Source: Onchocerca volvulus (Eukaryota; Nematoda; Chromadorea; Rhabditida; Onchocercidae). From it: 64,000 nt of DNA. The position numbers were made by a program, and so were the translations under genes. Below the pieces are notes generated by a model. The model was given only the letters and a program-made list of their open reading frames with translations, did no database searches and was not told the DNA's origin. Location of the stretch: assembly GCA_000499405.2 (NCBI GenBank), contig HG738137.1, positions 4,836,001 through 4,900,000 of the forward strand. The letters are read 5' to 3'. Below, piece after piece: positions 26,271 through 38,199 of this stretch (positions are counted from its first letter, which is position 1; each line of letters begins with the position of its first letter).

Positions 26271-26996
26271 AAATGCTGAATTTTTTTTGTCTATGAAGAA
26301 CTCAGTGAACGAATCAATCTATCATTTCCAGTTGATTTTGTCATACAAATTTTTTGGGAAATGATTATTTAATTAAAGAGCAAGAATGAGATTAAAACTG
26401 ATGAGGAATACCTGAATTTGCAAGGCACCTCTATACAAAAGTACGCCTCACCGAGACAGCTCAAGCCATCGAAAAGACATTTATTTCACTAAGAGGACGA
26501 GAGGAAGCTAAGATACGCTGTGCTACGATTTCCGACATTCTCTTTCATTTTCCAGGTGTTTTTTACCTTGATTTTATCCTCTTTTTCCGATAGAATAGGA
26601 AAGGGAGAGTGAAAGGGGGAGGGGGCGAGAAAGAAAGAAAAATTTATTTTCTGAGCAGAATAGTTAAGATATGTTCGAAATACATAGGATAGATTCGCTG
26701 TTAATATACCATTGATAGCAGACTGCTTCTTTATCCTTTTTTTTTTACTTCATGTTATGGTAAGTAAATGGATAAATAAAGAAAAGAAGAATCAATTACT
26801 TCTACATCTTACCTTTGACCTCTTCTTCGGTCCCGAAGTACTTATGCAGAGACATTTTTCTTCTGAAAATGTCATCACATAACAATATATCATGTGAATG
26901 CTCAGCTAATGAAAATGATGAGAATACTTCCAGGTAGATAATTTCAAATAACGTCGGTGAGTGGAGTTCATTGTTTGTTGTGAAGTGCTGCTTGGA
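26271..26996. other. Region between the TMEM220-like and MEK5-type genes
   Basis: The two genes diverge here, so the region should contain both promoters and unresolved 5' exons of the TMEM220-like gene. A purine-rich GA tract lies at about 26597-26645. No further gene is supported. Confidence 0.4.
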
Positions 26997-29900
26997 ATGG
27001 TAATAAACATCGTTGTCCTGGATGAATCGAGTGAGAAGGAACGAAAGATCTCCGTGGATGATATTGCCGCTGCATTTCTCGACACCTTTCTTGCCGCTGT
27101 ATCACCCAAGAAACATTTCCAACATTTTCATTGTTCGTGAAATTATTTTTGCTTTATTTTTTTCCATATTTCTCTACTCTTTAATTAACTGTTTAGAAGT
27201 TTCAACATTTGCCTCTGTGAGGTTAAAAGTTTAGATCCTGTGCGATGTAACTATATGAACATACCGTTTAACTTCTTCACAACTGTTCTCTTCTCCTCTT
27301 TCCGATAACATTTTTGATTGTAGCGAATGACTGAGTAATTTCCGGAAATTATCAAAATCAGAATTATCCGAGTAGATTGGCTTTCAATGTATATTGTATG
27401 TTATGCATTTAGTTTTATGAGATAATTTTTCATGAGATTCTAAGACGAATCATAACACTGCGAAGTAAAACAATTTGGCTAACACATCGCAAACTAAATG
27501 TCATTTCTCTTGAAAATTTAGATAATCATTGTAAAGGATTATCGTCTTTGCTCAAGAATGTTCGCATGAATTAAATTTAAACTTTGATAAGGGGAATGAT
27601 AGATTTATCTGATAAATATCTTCTCTAAGTTTGACTCAAAGAACTTATCTTCTAAATGAGTTTAGTTCGAAAGAATATTACTTGTTTTAGGAGAAAATTT
27701 TTGTTTTAGACGAGGATGAAGATGGCGATCTTGTGGCTGTTCGAACCAATGAAGAACTTACTGCCATGTTGTCTTCATCAAGAATTCATCCGTTAAAGAT
27801 TCGTTTAAGTTAGCCATAACTTTTTTTAAATTGCTCTTAATTATGGCATAATATGGAAAAAAAAAAAAGGAACGTATATTTCTGCCATCTTCTCTTTCCT
27901 CACATTTTTCTTTTTTCTTTGCGACATAGTGCTGAAATTGACTTTCGATGATTTTTCGAGACTATTTCATAAATCGAAAGCTTTAGTAAATTAGGAAAAT
28001 ACTAATTAACAATTTTTACCAGTTTCGGAAGATGAACCTCTTTTGGATGGTAATTTAGCAAGCATTATGCCGGATATGTTGAAGCGACTAGACATTATCG
28101 CATTCGGTTATTCTGGCACTGTTTATAAGTTAGTCTTTTTTACCCGTTATTTAGGGAAGAAGAGAAAAAAAAAAGACAGAGTCAAGCTTTTCCAAATCTT
28201 ATTTATTAAGAAATAAAATTCAGCTTTTAGAGCCTTAGATGTGGAGCATGATCGGATTGTGGCGTTGAAATGTATCTCTGTGGATGGTTGCAAGGAACAA
28301 TTTATTATTGCTCGAGAAATACAGCTTCTCAGAAAGGTGTCTATTCCAATTCGAATTATAAGTTTAATTTTCATTACAGATATTTTAAATGAGAGATCAC
28401 AAAATCAGCTTTTTTTTCTCGAGGTTATTCGAATTTAGAAAACAAGTAATCAGGCTACGTAAAATCTATGAACATTCGATAATTTTATTAATGTAAACAA
28501 AATACTAAGTAATCACACTTAATTGATGCATTTCAATCACTACTTTTTATTGATTAGGTTGCATAGTTTAACAGGGTGATGTAGCACATTTGATTCATCC
28601 TGTTGCAGGTCAAGGACTTAATCTTGGAATTAGAGATATAGAAAGTATTATAAAGCAAATAACTGCTGTAAAAGCATATGGTATTGACATTGGTAGTAGT
28701 TACTTATTGAAAAAAATTTCATGTGATAGATATTGTGATAATTTTACTATGGCGCTTGCAACTGATGGGTTAAATAGGATCTTTTCTAACAGAGTATTTT
28801 GCGCTAAAACACTGAGAAATCTTGGCTTAATGGTAGTTGAAAATTCAAATTTCCTCAAAAAACGCTTTATTCGTTACGCTCTTTTCGAAAAGAAAAAAAT
28901 TGCTCCATTATCTGAAGTGAATATCTAACGAGCCTTATTAAGATACTAAAAAGCGCATCTATGATATCTTAAATAAAAAGGGTGGAAAGGAAGCTATGTC
29001 TCTTTCTATTCCCAGTTTCAAATGGAAAGCAGTCTTGGTTTTGCTGAAATAACTGATTTTGTTTTGTATAGTATTCTTGCAGTCCATATATCGTGAATTT
29101 CTTATCGGCTGCACTTCTTGATGGCGAACTATGCTTATCTATGGAATTCATGGATGGTGGCTCGTTGGATCGTTATAAAAAATTGCCTATTTCGGTGCTT
29201 ATTCCTGCAGCTATTTCTATTATTTGTGGACTTCATTATCTTTGGACACATAATGTAATACACAGAGGTTGTTTTTTGCGTTTATTACAGAATATATGCG
29301 AAGCATTTTCTTCTTTCATTTAATATCTTTTTTTTTTTTCTTTTTTTGCTATTAGCCGCCGATTTTTTACGTTTTTGAAATGCAGGTGCTATAATCTTGA
29401 TAAGCAACAGTGAATGTTTTTATCCTTTTATTTCAAAACAAAACAAAAAGGTATCCCTTCGAAGTAGCTAAATACTCTTATGTTATTGGATATAGGAATT
29501 ATTTAAGGTCCTTTTTTTTTTTCATTTAATTATTATAGACATAAAACCAAGTAACATATTGGTAAACACGCGTGGTGACGTCAAAATATCTGATTTCGGA
29601 ATTTCGAAACAACTGGAGCAATCTGTAGCTCGCAGCTTTGTCGGCACCAATGTATATATGGCACCAGAACGTATGCAAGGTAACTCTTACAGGTAACGTA
29701 TCAAAAATATTCAGATGGCATAATTTTTCAACGATAGAAGTGAAACTTAAACATCTTCACATTAATTTCTAGTAGAAACTGCAGAATTACATTTGTTATC
29801 TGTAAATGTTTTAAAATACTCGAAACAAAAGATTCAGCAGAAAAATTTCTTCGATGAGTTTTTTTACGGAAAGCGTTGGGATTGAAACAAGAAATAAAAC

Positions 29901-30677
29901 CTTATACTCTTTAATGATTCAAATGCATACCTGCAACTTAATATGGTATATTTGATCGCTATTTCAGAATATGTTCCGATATATGGAGCTTTGGTTTGAC
30001 AATATGTGAGTTAGCTATTGGAAAATTCCCTCTGATAATGAGCACTTGTAAGAATGCTTCGGCTTCGATGGAATTCATTTTTGACAAAAATTTCGATATT
30101 ATGGATTCTTTTGATGTTGAACATCTTCCAACGGACTTTATGGATGTACTGAGGAATTGGTGTGTATATTTCGACAGTTATTTTGGCTAGATCCTTCAGT
30201 TGTAATTAATGGTGGAGGAAGAAAGCATTTTTTTTAGAAAGAACAGGCACAAATGAGAAAAAATTATTTCAAATTATTATAGGCTATATGTTAGTAGAAT
30301 CAGCAACAATTTAATAAGTGATAATTTAATTCAGAATCGCAAAATTCATTTTGTTTTCAAAGCGTTGTTACATATTTTTCAGAATGTATTCATTGTATTT
30401 ATAGTATTGAATATTTCCTAGAAGAGAAACCATTGCTGAAAACATGGAATTTTGATGAGCAAATGCTCAAGATTACTTTTGTTCGCTTAAGAGAATTTTC
30501 ATAATTTGGATTTATTTGCATTATTGCTTCATTATTCAAGTTTAAAGTTATAGCATTGTTGTGGATGAAGCAAGACGATGGAAACATGAAGATCTTCTTG
30601 ATTGTCCATTCTTTCGATTGAACATTCCTGTAGATCTGCGTCCTATAGCGCAGTTCGTTAACGCTGCTCTTGTCTAA
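26997..30677 (+). CDS. MAP2K5: MEK5-type MAP kinase kinase with PB1 domain
   Basis: Dual-specificity kinase expected to phosphorylate an ERK5-like MAPK. Exons: 26997-27132, 27710-27808, 28023-28128, 28231-28336, 29072-29267, 29539-29692, 29968-30159 and 30554-30677, with all phases matching. Exons 1-2 form an N-terminal PB1 domain with the acidic OPCA signature HYEDEDGD, which among MAP2Ks marks MEK5. The kinase domain has a Gly loop (GYSGTVYKA), catalytic Lys in [30 protein letters not shown], activation loop [16 protein letters not shown] and CSDIWSLG. The second activation-loop phosphosite is Ser where human MEK5 has Thr. The C-terminal exon ([15 protein letters not shown]) fits the MEK5 tail. 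The intron at 28337-29071 contains a bacterial ubiH-like insertion. Confidence 0.9.
28557..28928 (+). pseudogene. ubiH: Wolbachia-type UbiH/UbiF hydroxylase C-terminal fragment (nuclear insertion)
   Basis: This lies wholly inside intron 4 of the MEK5-type gene, in the same orientation. A frame open for over 110 codons reads as the C-terminal third of an alphaproteobacterial FAD-dependent ubiquinone-biosynthesis hydroxylase. Motifs are the FAD-binding [18 protein letters not shown], then [25 protein letters not shown] and [10 protein letters not shown]. The N-terminal two thirds, including the dinucleotide-binding domain, are missing, and a TAA stop sits just before GDVAH in this frame. No intron or nematode splice site interrupts it, unlike a nuclear COQ6 gene. 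The FAD motif resembles bacterial UbiH more than eukaryotic COQ6. The bacterial identity is strong. Wolbachia as the source is inferred from the host type. It has no start of its own and is almost surely non-functional. Confidence 0.85.
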
Positions 30678-31267
30678 ATAAACTGTGATGTTTTGATGCC
30701 GTTCATACTTTGTTTCTGAAATGGCGCTTTCTGTGTTTAATTTAGTATCGTTCGGAAAGTTTTGAAATAAACTGTTATACTCGATATTACTGTCAAATAC
30801 GGTTAATGTAATCCGAATTTCATTTGTGGAAACCTTAGATGCATATCATTTTTTATTCATTCATATTCAAGAAACACTAATTGTCGAAACTATTGTGTGA
30901 TTGATGCAATCTGTAACAGTGCGCTTGAAATTGATGTAGTTTGCCCGGACGAGAAAGTTTTTATGTGCCTTGGTTAGAGTTATATTTGTATGTTAAAGTC
31001 TGAATCTATTAGAAGAGAAATGGAGCCTTTTAAAGACCTTTCTTTATTTAATTCAAAAGAGATAATGTGGACAATTGAAGAATGAAAGAAACATATTATT
31101 TTGTCATATATAGATACCAAGAAAATGATAATCGGCAATTGAAATCATAACATTGGTAGCAATAATTTAAGTATTTTTTTATTTATTGCATTCATTGCAA
31201 ATTCCTTTATTTCTTGTTTTGTTCATATTAGGTTGTAAATTAACGATATGGTGAAAAATTCAATACA
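30678..31267. other. Intergenic gap between the MEK5-type and TM2D3 genes
   Basis: AT-rich with no supported exon. It should hold the kinase 3' UTR and the TM2D3 promoter. The two genes are in tandem, so an operon is possible, but I see no direct evidence for one. Confidence 0.45.
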
Positions 31268-32656
31268 ATGTTTTTTGCTGTACTGTCATTAACTACATAT
31301 TTCATTTCGTGCTCAACAAATAACTTGGTGAAAATTGATGAAAAACCTCCCAGAGATGACGATTCCTTGTAAGTATTTTCGAGATAAATGCTTTTGATTG
31401 TTAAGTCCTTTCGAATATCTAGAAGGATTTAAGTTAAATACATTTTGGGTTTCCTTTTTAGAGTTTCAAAATTTGAAATGATTCGATAGCGTAAATGATG
31501 CAAAAAGAAAACTAGTTTATCAGGCTTAAAATTAATTTCCTGTACGTATTGTATACAAAGTTCTTTTTATAGTTGTGGTAAAGCAAATTGTCCATTATAT
31601 GGTTCTTGCTTGGACTGCAAATTTCCAGAATGTGAATACGGAACCCTAATAACTTTAAATTGCACCACGAAAAGGCAATGTGCCGGTCAGTATACATTGC
31701 AGAAAGAAGCAAAATGTCGATATTGTTGGCAGACAGAGATCACAGAGCATCACTGCTCTCCGGTATTATTTTATATTGGGAAATCTTCATAAAATAACTC
31801 TTTCAAATAGCAAATTGATCAAATTGATGTTTAAAAAAATCAGGTCAGAAAGTTCGAAGATAAATATTAAATTGAAGTACAAATTGTACTTCGAAATATT
31901 AAAAAAAATATAGATGATGAATGTAAAGATTTTAGTGCCTAAAAAAAATAAAGGTATTCCATGTTATTATAGAACATTTAAGGTACGCAATTGTTCGACA
32001 GTGGCTACTCAGTTGTTTCGCACGACATGCCAGGTGCATCAATGGGTCATATGTAAAGGTCGACGAGCTTTCTACAAGAATGTGAGGTACATTTATTGTA
32101 AATAAACATTCGAAGTTTGATGAAAAATCTTATTCATTCCGAGTTATTGGCGCTGCAAGTTATTTAAGATTTATATAGTTACACAGCCGCAGTATGTCAA
32201 TTACAATACTTGCTTAGCTATGTAAAAAAAGTGTCGCAATGTAACCTCACGGTTACATTGCGACACTTTTTTTTTAATTTAAAAGCAGCAAAAATACATA
32301 TTAGATTTCAGAACTTAAATCTGGTTTGCATTAAAAGAATTTGCTAGTAAGTTTTGGATAGTTCACTCATGTTAACGAAAACACATTTCCTTGATCATAC
32401 GTATTCTTCCATATGTTACCCGATTTATAGACTTACTTGCAGATGCAATTGGTCTTCAGGATATAGCTGGTGGAAAGCGATGTTCCTTTCAGTTACACTT
32501 GGAGGCTTTGGTGCCGATCGTTTTTATTTGGGGATGTGGAAAAGTGCAATAGGAAAATTATTTAGCTTTGGTGGCTTGGGTATTTGGACATTTGTTGATG
32601 TTGTTTTGATCGGTGTTGGTTATATTGGACCAGCTGATGGTTCTCTTTACATTTAA
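31268..32656 (+). CDS. TM2D3: TM2 domain-containing protein 3 (almondex homologue)
   Basis: Type I-entry membrane protein with a Cys-rich ectodomain and a C-terminal TM2 domain. Drosophila almondex, the TM2D3 orthologue, is needed for Notch signalling in the embryo. Exons: 31268-31368 (signal peptide MFFAVLSLTTYFISCS), 31573-31762 (CGKANCPLYGSCLDC, CRYCWQ), about 31952-32086 (CYYRTFKVRNCSTV, TTCQVHQWVICKG) and 32443-32656. The last exon carries the TM2 signature: GGFGADRFYLG with a DRF motif, SFGGLGIWTFVD, and the highly conserved end VGYIGPADGSLYI, which points to TM2D3 over TM2D1 or TM2D2. The phase between exons 2 and 3 is not reconciled, so that boundary may be off by a few bases. The intron before the last exon contains a perfect hairpin. 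Confidence 0.9.
32224..32273. repeat. Perfect 23-bp inverted repeat with 4-base loop
   Basis: Left arm 32224-32246 (AAAAAAAGTGTCGCAATG then TAACC), loop TCAC at 32247-32250, right arm 32251-32273, the exact reverse complement. It lies in intron 3 of the TM2D3 gene. The 16 inner base pairs are mixed sequence and the outer 7 are A-T. It could be the remnant of a foldback element, or a hairpin formed in the pre-mRNA. Confidence 0.9.
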
Positions 32657-34499
32657 TAGAAATAATGTCATTAGGAATTTCAATCATGTAAATCTTTATC
32701 GAGAAAAATTTTGAAGTATTGAGAAGAAAAAGTGAAATGTCGTAATATTTATGCATAGCTATTGAACAAAAATGTACATCTTTTATCAGCAGACCTTATT
32801 CCGCATTCCTTTGGTTATAGTTCAAGTTGTTAAAATGAAAACTTTCTTGTTTTTTCCGCGCTTGAAATTACAACATAATTTTTTCTCTAGTGAAAAGTAT
32901 CATTTAGTTGAGCAGTCCAGTTGTTGTTTGTGATGTATGCAATCTCGAAGCATTGCTTGAATGTTCTCAAAACTCGTTGTAGCTTTTTTCATTGATTGCA
33001 CTGTTCTGAAATGTAACTTACTGCCCGAATATCAAATGTCTTAACGATTTTCCATATTATATATCTAAACCAATTAAAATAAAACATGATATGGCTTACA
33101 AAAGAACGTTATCCAGGTCGAAACATGCTCCTTGGAGACGGGAATTCAAGTTACTCATTATGTATTTCCGAATCACAAGCGCAGGTAAAGTTTTTCCAAC
33201 ATGTTCCTGCAATATATTTCTTTTTTAATTAGATGATCAATTTTATTTCATTTATGTGCATGATAGATTTGAGCTCTTTTGAATTTTAATTTCGAATTTT
33301 TTATCAAGTTCGGATTTCAATTCCATAGATTTGTGAAGTTGAAGTTCCAACTGAGCAAAAATTCACAAAAATTGTCCAGAACTTTCATCAGTATCTGATG
33401 CTTTTTTATTTCCATGATTTTTTCCTCTAAATTCCGTATAACTTAATTATTTGCAAAAATCAGTAAACTCCTCACAAAAACAAGATAGTAGAGTAACAAA
33501 AATAACATTCAGGGCTGTGATACGAAGAATGTCCTCCATACAGAAGAATGAAATATTCAAATTTTTAAAGTGTTTTTCAAAATCAGTTGGATTTCAAGCA
33601 TTTTTCATGAATTTTTTGCTTTGAATTTTAATTACGAATAAAATTTAATTCTATTTTTTACGAGTAAAATATCGATTTATACAAGTTTTAATGTCGTAGT
33701 TCAACATACATGTAGTCGATATAGGGCTAACGATGGGTCATGGTCAGCAATATGTGCGCTCTCCGATAAGCGTTCTGCCACTGAAAAATATTCTTGCATG
33801 TAGAAAAATTGATAAAAAAAAAAAAAAAAAAGAAGAAATGCAAATTTAGTAAAGCTAAAAAAATTAAAAGTAAAAATAGAAAAAAATTCTGTGGTAAGTA
33901 GCGTTGTTACGTATAAAGAGATCTAAACTTACGTATGCGGCAACGTGCTTGCAACTCTTTCGATGCCATTCAGCTTTGTATTCTATAAATGAAACTTGTT
34001 TTATGATTAGTATTCAAAGATTAATGCAAGGAAATAATTGTAAAAGCTGCAACAGATCATTGCATTTGCTATTCTTTATAAACTGCTCAGAGAGAACTGT
34101 AGTTCGGAATAATAACTTGAACTGAATTCAAGACATTGTTTCTCCTCTATCAATCTTACAATTCTCGACCATTTCTTTCTAAACAATACGTCCGCTTTGT
34201 TTTAGAACAATATGAATCATATGAATGATACAAGGAACTGCTTAAGAATATTTCCGATACAATTTGCAATATTTATCATTTTTTTATAATAATATGATCA
34301 CACGAGTTGCATGTTCAAATGACAAACAATTCAAAAATAAAACAAGCAATGTAGCATGGAGCGAATCAATCCACAACATTTACTATAACTTCCCTATAGA
34401 ATTCTAAAGCAAATAGGACAAACAGTTATCAGAATAAAGTTATTTCAAATTTAAATTTAAATCCTAAGATTATATCGATTCCACACAAATCTGGATTGA
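32657..34499. other. Convergent intergenic region with one possible lone exon
   Basis: Mostly AT-rich sequence between the TM2D3 and MRPS27 stops. At 33086-33184 a 33-codon frame (MIWLTKERYPGRNMLLGDG...) starts at an ATG and ends at a good GTAAAG donor, but I find no partner exon. At 33733 a short frame (MGHGQQYVRSPISVLPLKN) runs into an 18-base A tract. Neither is strong enough to call a gene. Confidence 0.35.
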
Positions 34500-37400
34500 T
34501 CAAGACCTTGTAACGCTTTTCTTATAGAATACTTCATCTACATATTCCTGCTCTAGATCTTCTTTACTTTTTCTTTTACCCTGTTCAGCCTTCAGAAGCT
34601 CCTCTTTCACAGCAGCCATATCCTCCCATTTCAAGCGATTTTCGAAAAAATTCAACATTTCCCAACGATGTCGTAATTTTTGTCGCTCTTCATAGGTTTC
34701 TTTCAATCGCAACTTTAAATCGAGTTGTTCAACCTGAAATTAAAGCAAGCTTTTAAATTTTTCCGAAATTTCATCTTTACAAATCGAAAATTTCTTTTAA
34801 TTTAATACCAGAGAACTTTCAATTCAGAATCCGCCTAATGCTACTTGTAAGAAATCAAGATCCAGCCTTATTCTTTTATCTGAAACTACCTGAGCTTTGA
34901 TGAGATTAGCACGATTCTCTATCCAATTAAGGAAGGCACTGCGTTGTATTTCTATGAGATTTTTCTCCTCCGTACTCTGTACAGCCTTTAGATGTTTCAT
35001 GATCATATCTGATAGTTTATCGTTTGCGTTCTTTTTTTCAACTTTACCGAATATTTCCTGCAAAAAAATGAATTGATTCATAAAACAAAGATTATTGAAA
35101 TCGAAACAAAAAATTGCAAAACTCGCACTCCTAAATGTTTCATTTAGATTTATATAATTTTTTCGGAACAAGTTTAAATTTGAAAATATAGCATTAATAT
35201 TAAAACACAGTCAGTAAACATTAAACATTATTTACTTATTGCAGTAACAAAAATACCACAAAATAACCATAAAGAACCATAGTACTATGTGCTGCATTCA
35301 CTGTGCTGCATAAAACACTTAAGGATTTTCATCACTTCGTCAAATTACTAACTTTTAATTCTTCTATAACATTTCCAGATAGCTGTTCATCCTGCTGTCG
35401 CTCAATATCATTTGTTTTAATTGTTATTTGCTCTAATCTGGAACAACAAATTGCAGCCGTTGATGATAAAATATTCATTGTTTGCAGTAGCTGTTTTGCC
35501 AAAACATAATTGCCAAAAAATACATATCCTATTAAGCGAATATTGCTAGCTTCTTCTTCATTCAGTGGAAGATAGTTACTAAACCAAAGTAAACACTTTC
35601 CAATGAGCTGATTTGGATCGATGAGATCGAAATGTATGTCGTTGTATTCGTTTTTCAAATATGGGAATTTGAAAGTCATCTGCAATTTTTTTTCCATAAA
35701 TCTCTTGAAAAAAATATTTATAATTTGAGTACCACTAGAATGTTTAAAAGAGAATCGATAATTAACAAGAGCACACTAAGTGTTAACAGAGAACTGACTG
35801 AAGTTGTTGAATTTAAAATAAGCCAATCAAATAAAATCATCGGAATTATTTGACTTTCAGCATAGTGATTCGGGATTTGTGAGATATAAGCTACGATGAA
35901 TACAGTGAAATTTGATATCTGATATGAATAATTTCCGAACATTATCCTAAATTGAAAAAAAGTGGCAACTGAAATTTTTATTTGATAAAGTAAAATAAAT
36001 TATCTTTATGACGCACTTCGTCCTCGTCTTCCATATTTCCAGAATCGCTTTCTATACCGGCAATATAGTCCAGAGATGGAAGTTTTTCGAATATTCTTTG
36101 TTCAGTAGGCAATTCAGTCCACCTTAGACTACTATAAATGCATAGCCAATTCAATAAAGCGGACTGGAACATTTCTTGCAGCATTATAAAACTGGCAATT
36201 CGTGCAGCATCTAGAAGTAAATCAAATACTTACTGAATGAATAAATAACTTTATACGATTTAATCAAATGGTATGTAAGAATGAAATTTCAAAAACATTT
36301 AGATTGAAGCATGGTTTGAATCCTTACCCGAGATTCTATCTGTTTCTAGAAAGCTATCTATAACTAGACAAGCTGAATGTTCGTTCAAAAAAATCCCATA
36401 ATTGATCTGAAAGAGATAAAAAATTATCAAATCATTATAATTTGACTTGACGAAATATTTTTTGAATTACATCCATATCATTTGGAAAGTTCGCAAATGC
36501 CGGAAAATATTGAGTCAACATTAGTTAGTATTATTAATAGAAATAAGAAATAAGAAAGTGATATGAATAATTACTTGAGAAAAAAAATCGAGGAAATCAT
36601 AAAAAAACTTGGGAAACGCCTCTTATATTACTGATCTTTATATAAAGTACAACCGAAGAACTAAAAGATGTATGGATACAAATAAAAAATCTCCTTTGAT
36701 GAAACAATCTACATAATTTTCCACCGAATAATAAATTATGACTTTTGATAGTTACACCCGACTCACTATAATTAGTAAATTTTGATAAAATAAAAAAATT
36801 TTCTTACTAGACAAAATTTAATTGTTAAGAAATTTGGATTTGGAAGAAAGGAATTATCTCGCTTTTTATTATATTAAATATAATTAGCAAAACATTTAAA
36901 GTGTAGATTACTTACAGGATCAGCAAGAATTGCAAGAAGGATGTCGGTTTTATTATGTTTTAGAAGCAGCCTGATGAGGGCATATTCTGTTGAAGGTAGC
37001 ATCCTGCCAGTCATTTCGATGTGTCGCAATTTGTATATGATTTTTAGCACATCATCTAACTGGTCTGATTCTTCTGCTATGCAAACTGCTGCATCGACGT
37101 CCACCGCACTGAAAATATTATTGTCACAAATAAGATAAAATATTTTCGATTTACTATTCAATACAAATGCATAAAACACAAAATAAGTACCATTCTATAA
37201 TTCACAGACTGTCTTAGTATGTTGAAAATACTTTGACTGATTGACTCATTTATAACCATACTGGTGAAAATAATTAAAGCAAATTCATTTATTTAGTATA
37301 ATAAAATGTTCTTAGATATACTTTTTAGATAAATTTGAAAATAACTTGAGCATACCTGGCAATCCCAGCACTGACAAATTTCTTCTGTACAGCGGTGATC

Positions 37401-37555
37401 CATTCATATCCTCCTTCTATGCCAAGTTCACTCAATGCACGATGTCTAGCACACCATTCTTCATTCAATGTAAATTTTTTCGATAACAAGTGACGTCGAA
37501 CGATTAGTAAACATCGTGCGGAACGACACATCAATAGCGAATATTTAATCACCAT
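34500..37555 (-). CDS. MRPS27: Mitochondrial ribosomal protein S27 (PPR-like)
   Basis: Small-subunit mitoribosomal protein of the helical PPR type. Seven exons on the minus strand: 37356-37555, 36916-37108, 36328-36406, 36017-36210, 35353-35679, 34890-35057 and 34500-34733. The N terminus is basic and hydrophobic with no acidic residues over its first 27 residues (MVIKYSLLMCRSARCLLIVR), as expected of a mitochondrial targeting peptide. Helical repeat segments follow, including INYGIFLNEHSACLVIDSFL, which matches the vertebrate segment around YGIFPDNFTFNLLMDSF, then an acidic linker (ESDSGNMEDEDE) and a C-terminal coiled coil rich in Lys and Glu, also typical of the family. Identification rests on remembered family resemblance over several separate segments. 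Another PPR-like mitochondrial protein is the main alternative. Confidence 0.75.
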
Positions 37556-37790
37556 TGTCCAATTTCAGTTATTCAATACCTAGAATATTTTCAACCTATT
37601 CTAAATGCGACTGCATAATTGAACTACAGATCAATGTACGAGTTGCAAGAACACCTATAATTGATACAGTTGTTTTCGCGAACATTGAAACTATCTTCTA
37701 CAACAGTTCATCGAGTTTACTTGTCATCTGTTTTGCCGTAACGTACATTTTCGCAGTAGTGACAAACATTGAAGACAATTCAGATGATCA

Positions 37791-38199
37791 CTAGAACAGA
37801 AATTGCAAGAACGAAATGTACTCTTCAGAGGTAAATAATGTAATGTGATTTATAGTTATGAAAATCCCCAAAAAATACACTTCATTCTGCAGTGTTTGAT
37901 CCACACGATTCCTGTCTAATTCTAATGATTTATGTTTGGAACTCTGTTCTAATAATAGAGCAGTAAAATCAACTATTAAAATGTGAGCCATTTTGCAAAT
38001 GAAAGTATGCCTTTCTTGCAAAAGACAAAATTAGTGCGAAAATGTGACAAAATGAATTAGTAAATAAACAAAACAATGAAATAAACGACAGAAATAAAAT
38101 CAAACATATGCAACGACTAACTGCTAGCCATTTTGTTTTTGCAATGATTTCCTCTAATTGTTTTCTTAGATGATCTGATGTTGATAAGTCTTTCTTCAT
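37791..38199 (-). CDS. Small hypothetical coiled-coil protein (tentative)
   Basis: Not recognised. A first exon beginning MKKDLSTSDHLRKQLEEII at 38199 is amphipathic and ends near a GTTAGT or GTCGTT donor at about 38120. A second exon near 38015-37885 reads KMAHILIVDFTALLLEQSS followed by KHKSLELDRNRVDQTLQNEV. A downstream stretch in another phase (SSELSSMFVTTAKMYVTAKQ) may be a third exon ending near 37700. The phases do not fully reconcile. It lies about 240 bases upstream of MRPS27 in the same orientation, a spacing that could suit an operon. It looks like a small subunit of a coiled-coil complex, but no function can be given. Confidence 0.3.

Noticed and set aside
28590..28928. Reading the ubiH-like frame as an exon of a nematode COQ6 gene
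   Set aside because: It sits inside an intron of an unrelated kinase gene, lacks splice sites and the rest of COQ6, and its GQGLNLG and [11 protein letters not shown] motifs are of the alphaproteobacterial type.
31914..32105. Treating the 63-codon frame with an ATG at 31914 as a separate small gene
   Set aside because: Its Cys-rich part is the third exon of TM2D3, and it ends at a donor that joins the TM2 exon in phase.
33733..33870. Short frame starting MGHGQQYVRSP
   Set aside because: It runs straight into an 18-base A tract and ends soon after; no partner exon or family match.
37555..37794. Plus-strand 79-codon frame with a hydrophobic stretch
   Set aside because: It lies antisense between two minus-strand genes, has no splice signals, and the minus-strand reading of the same DNA looks more like protein.
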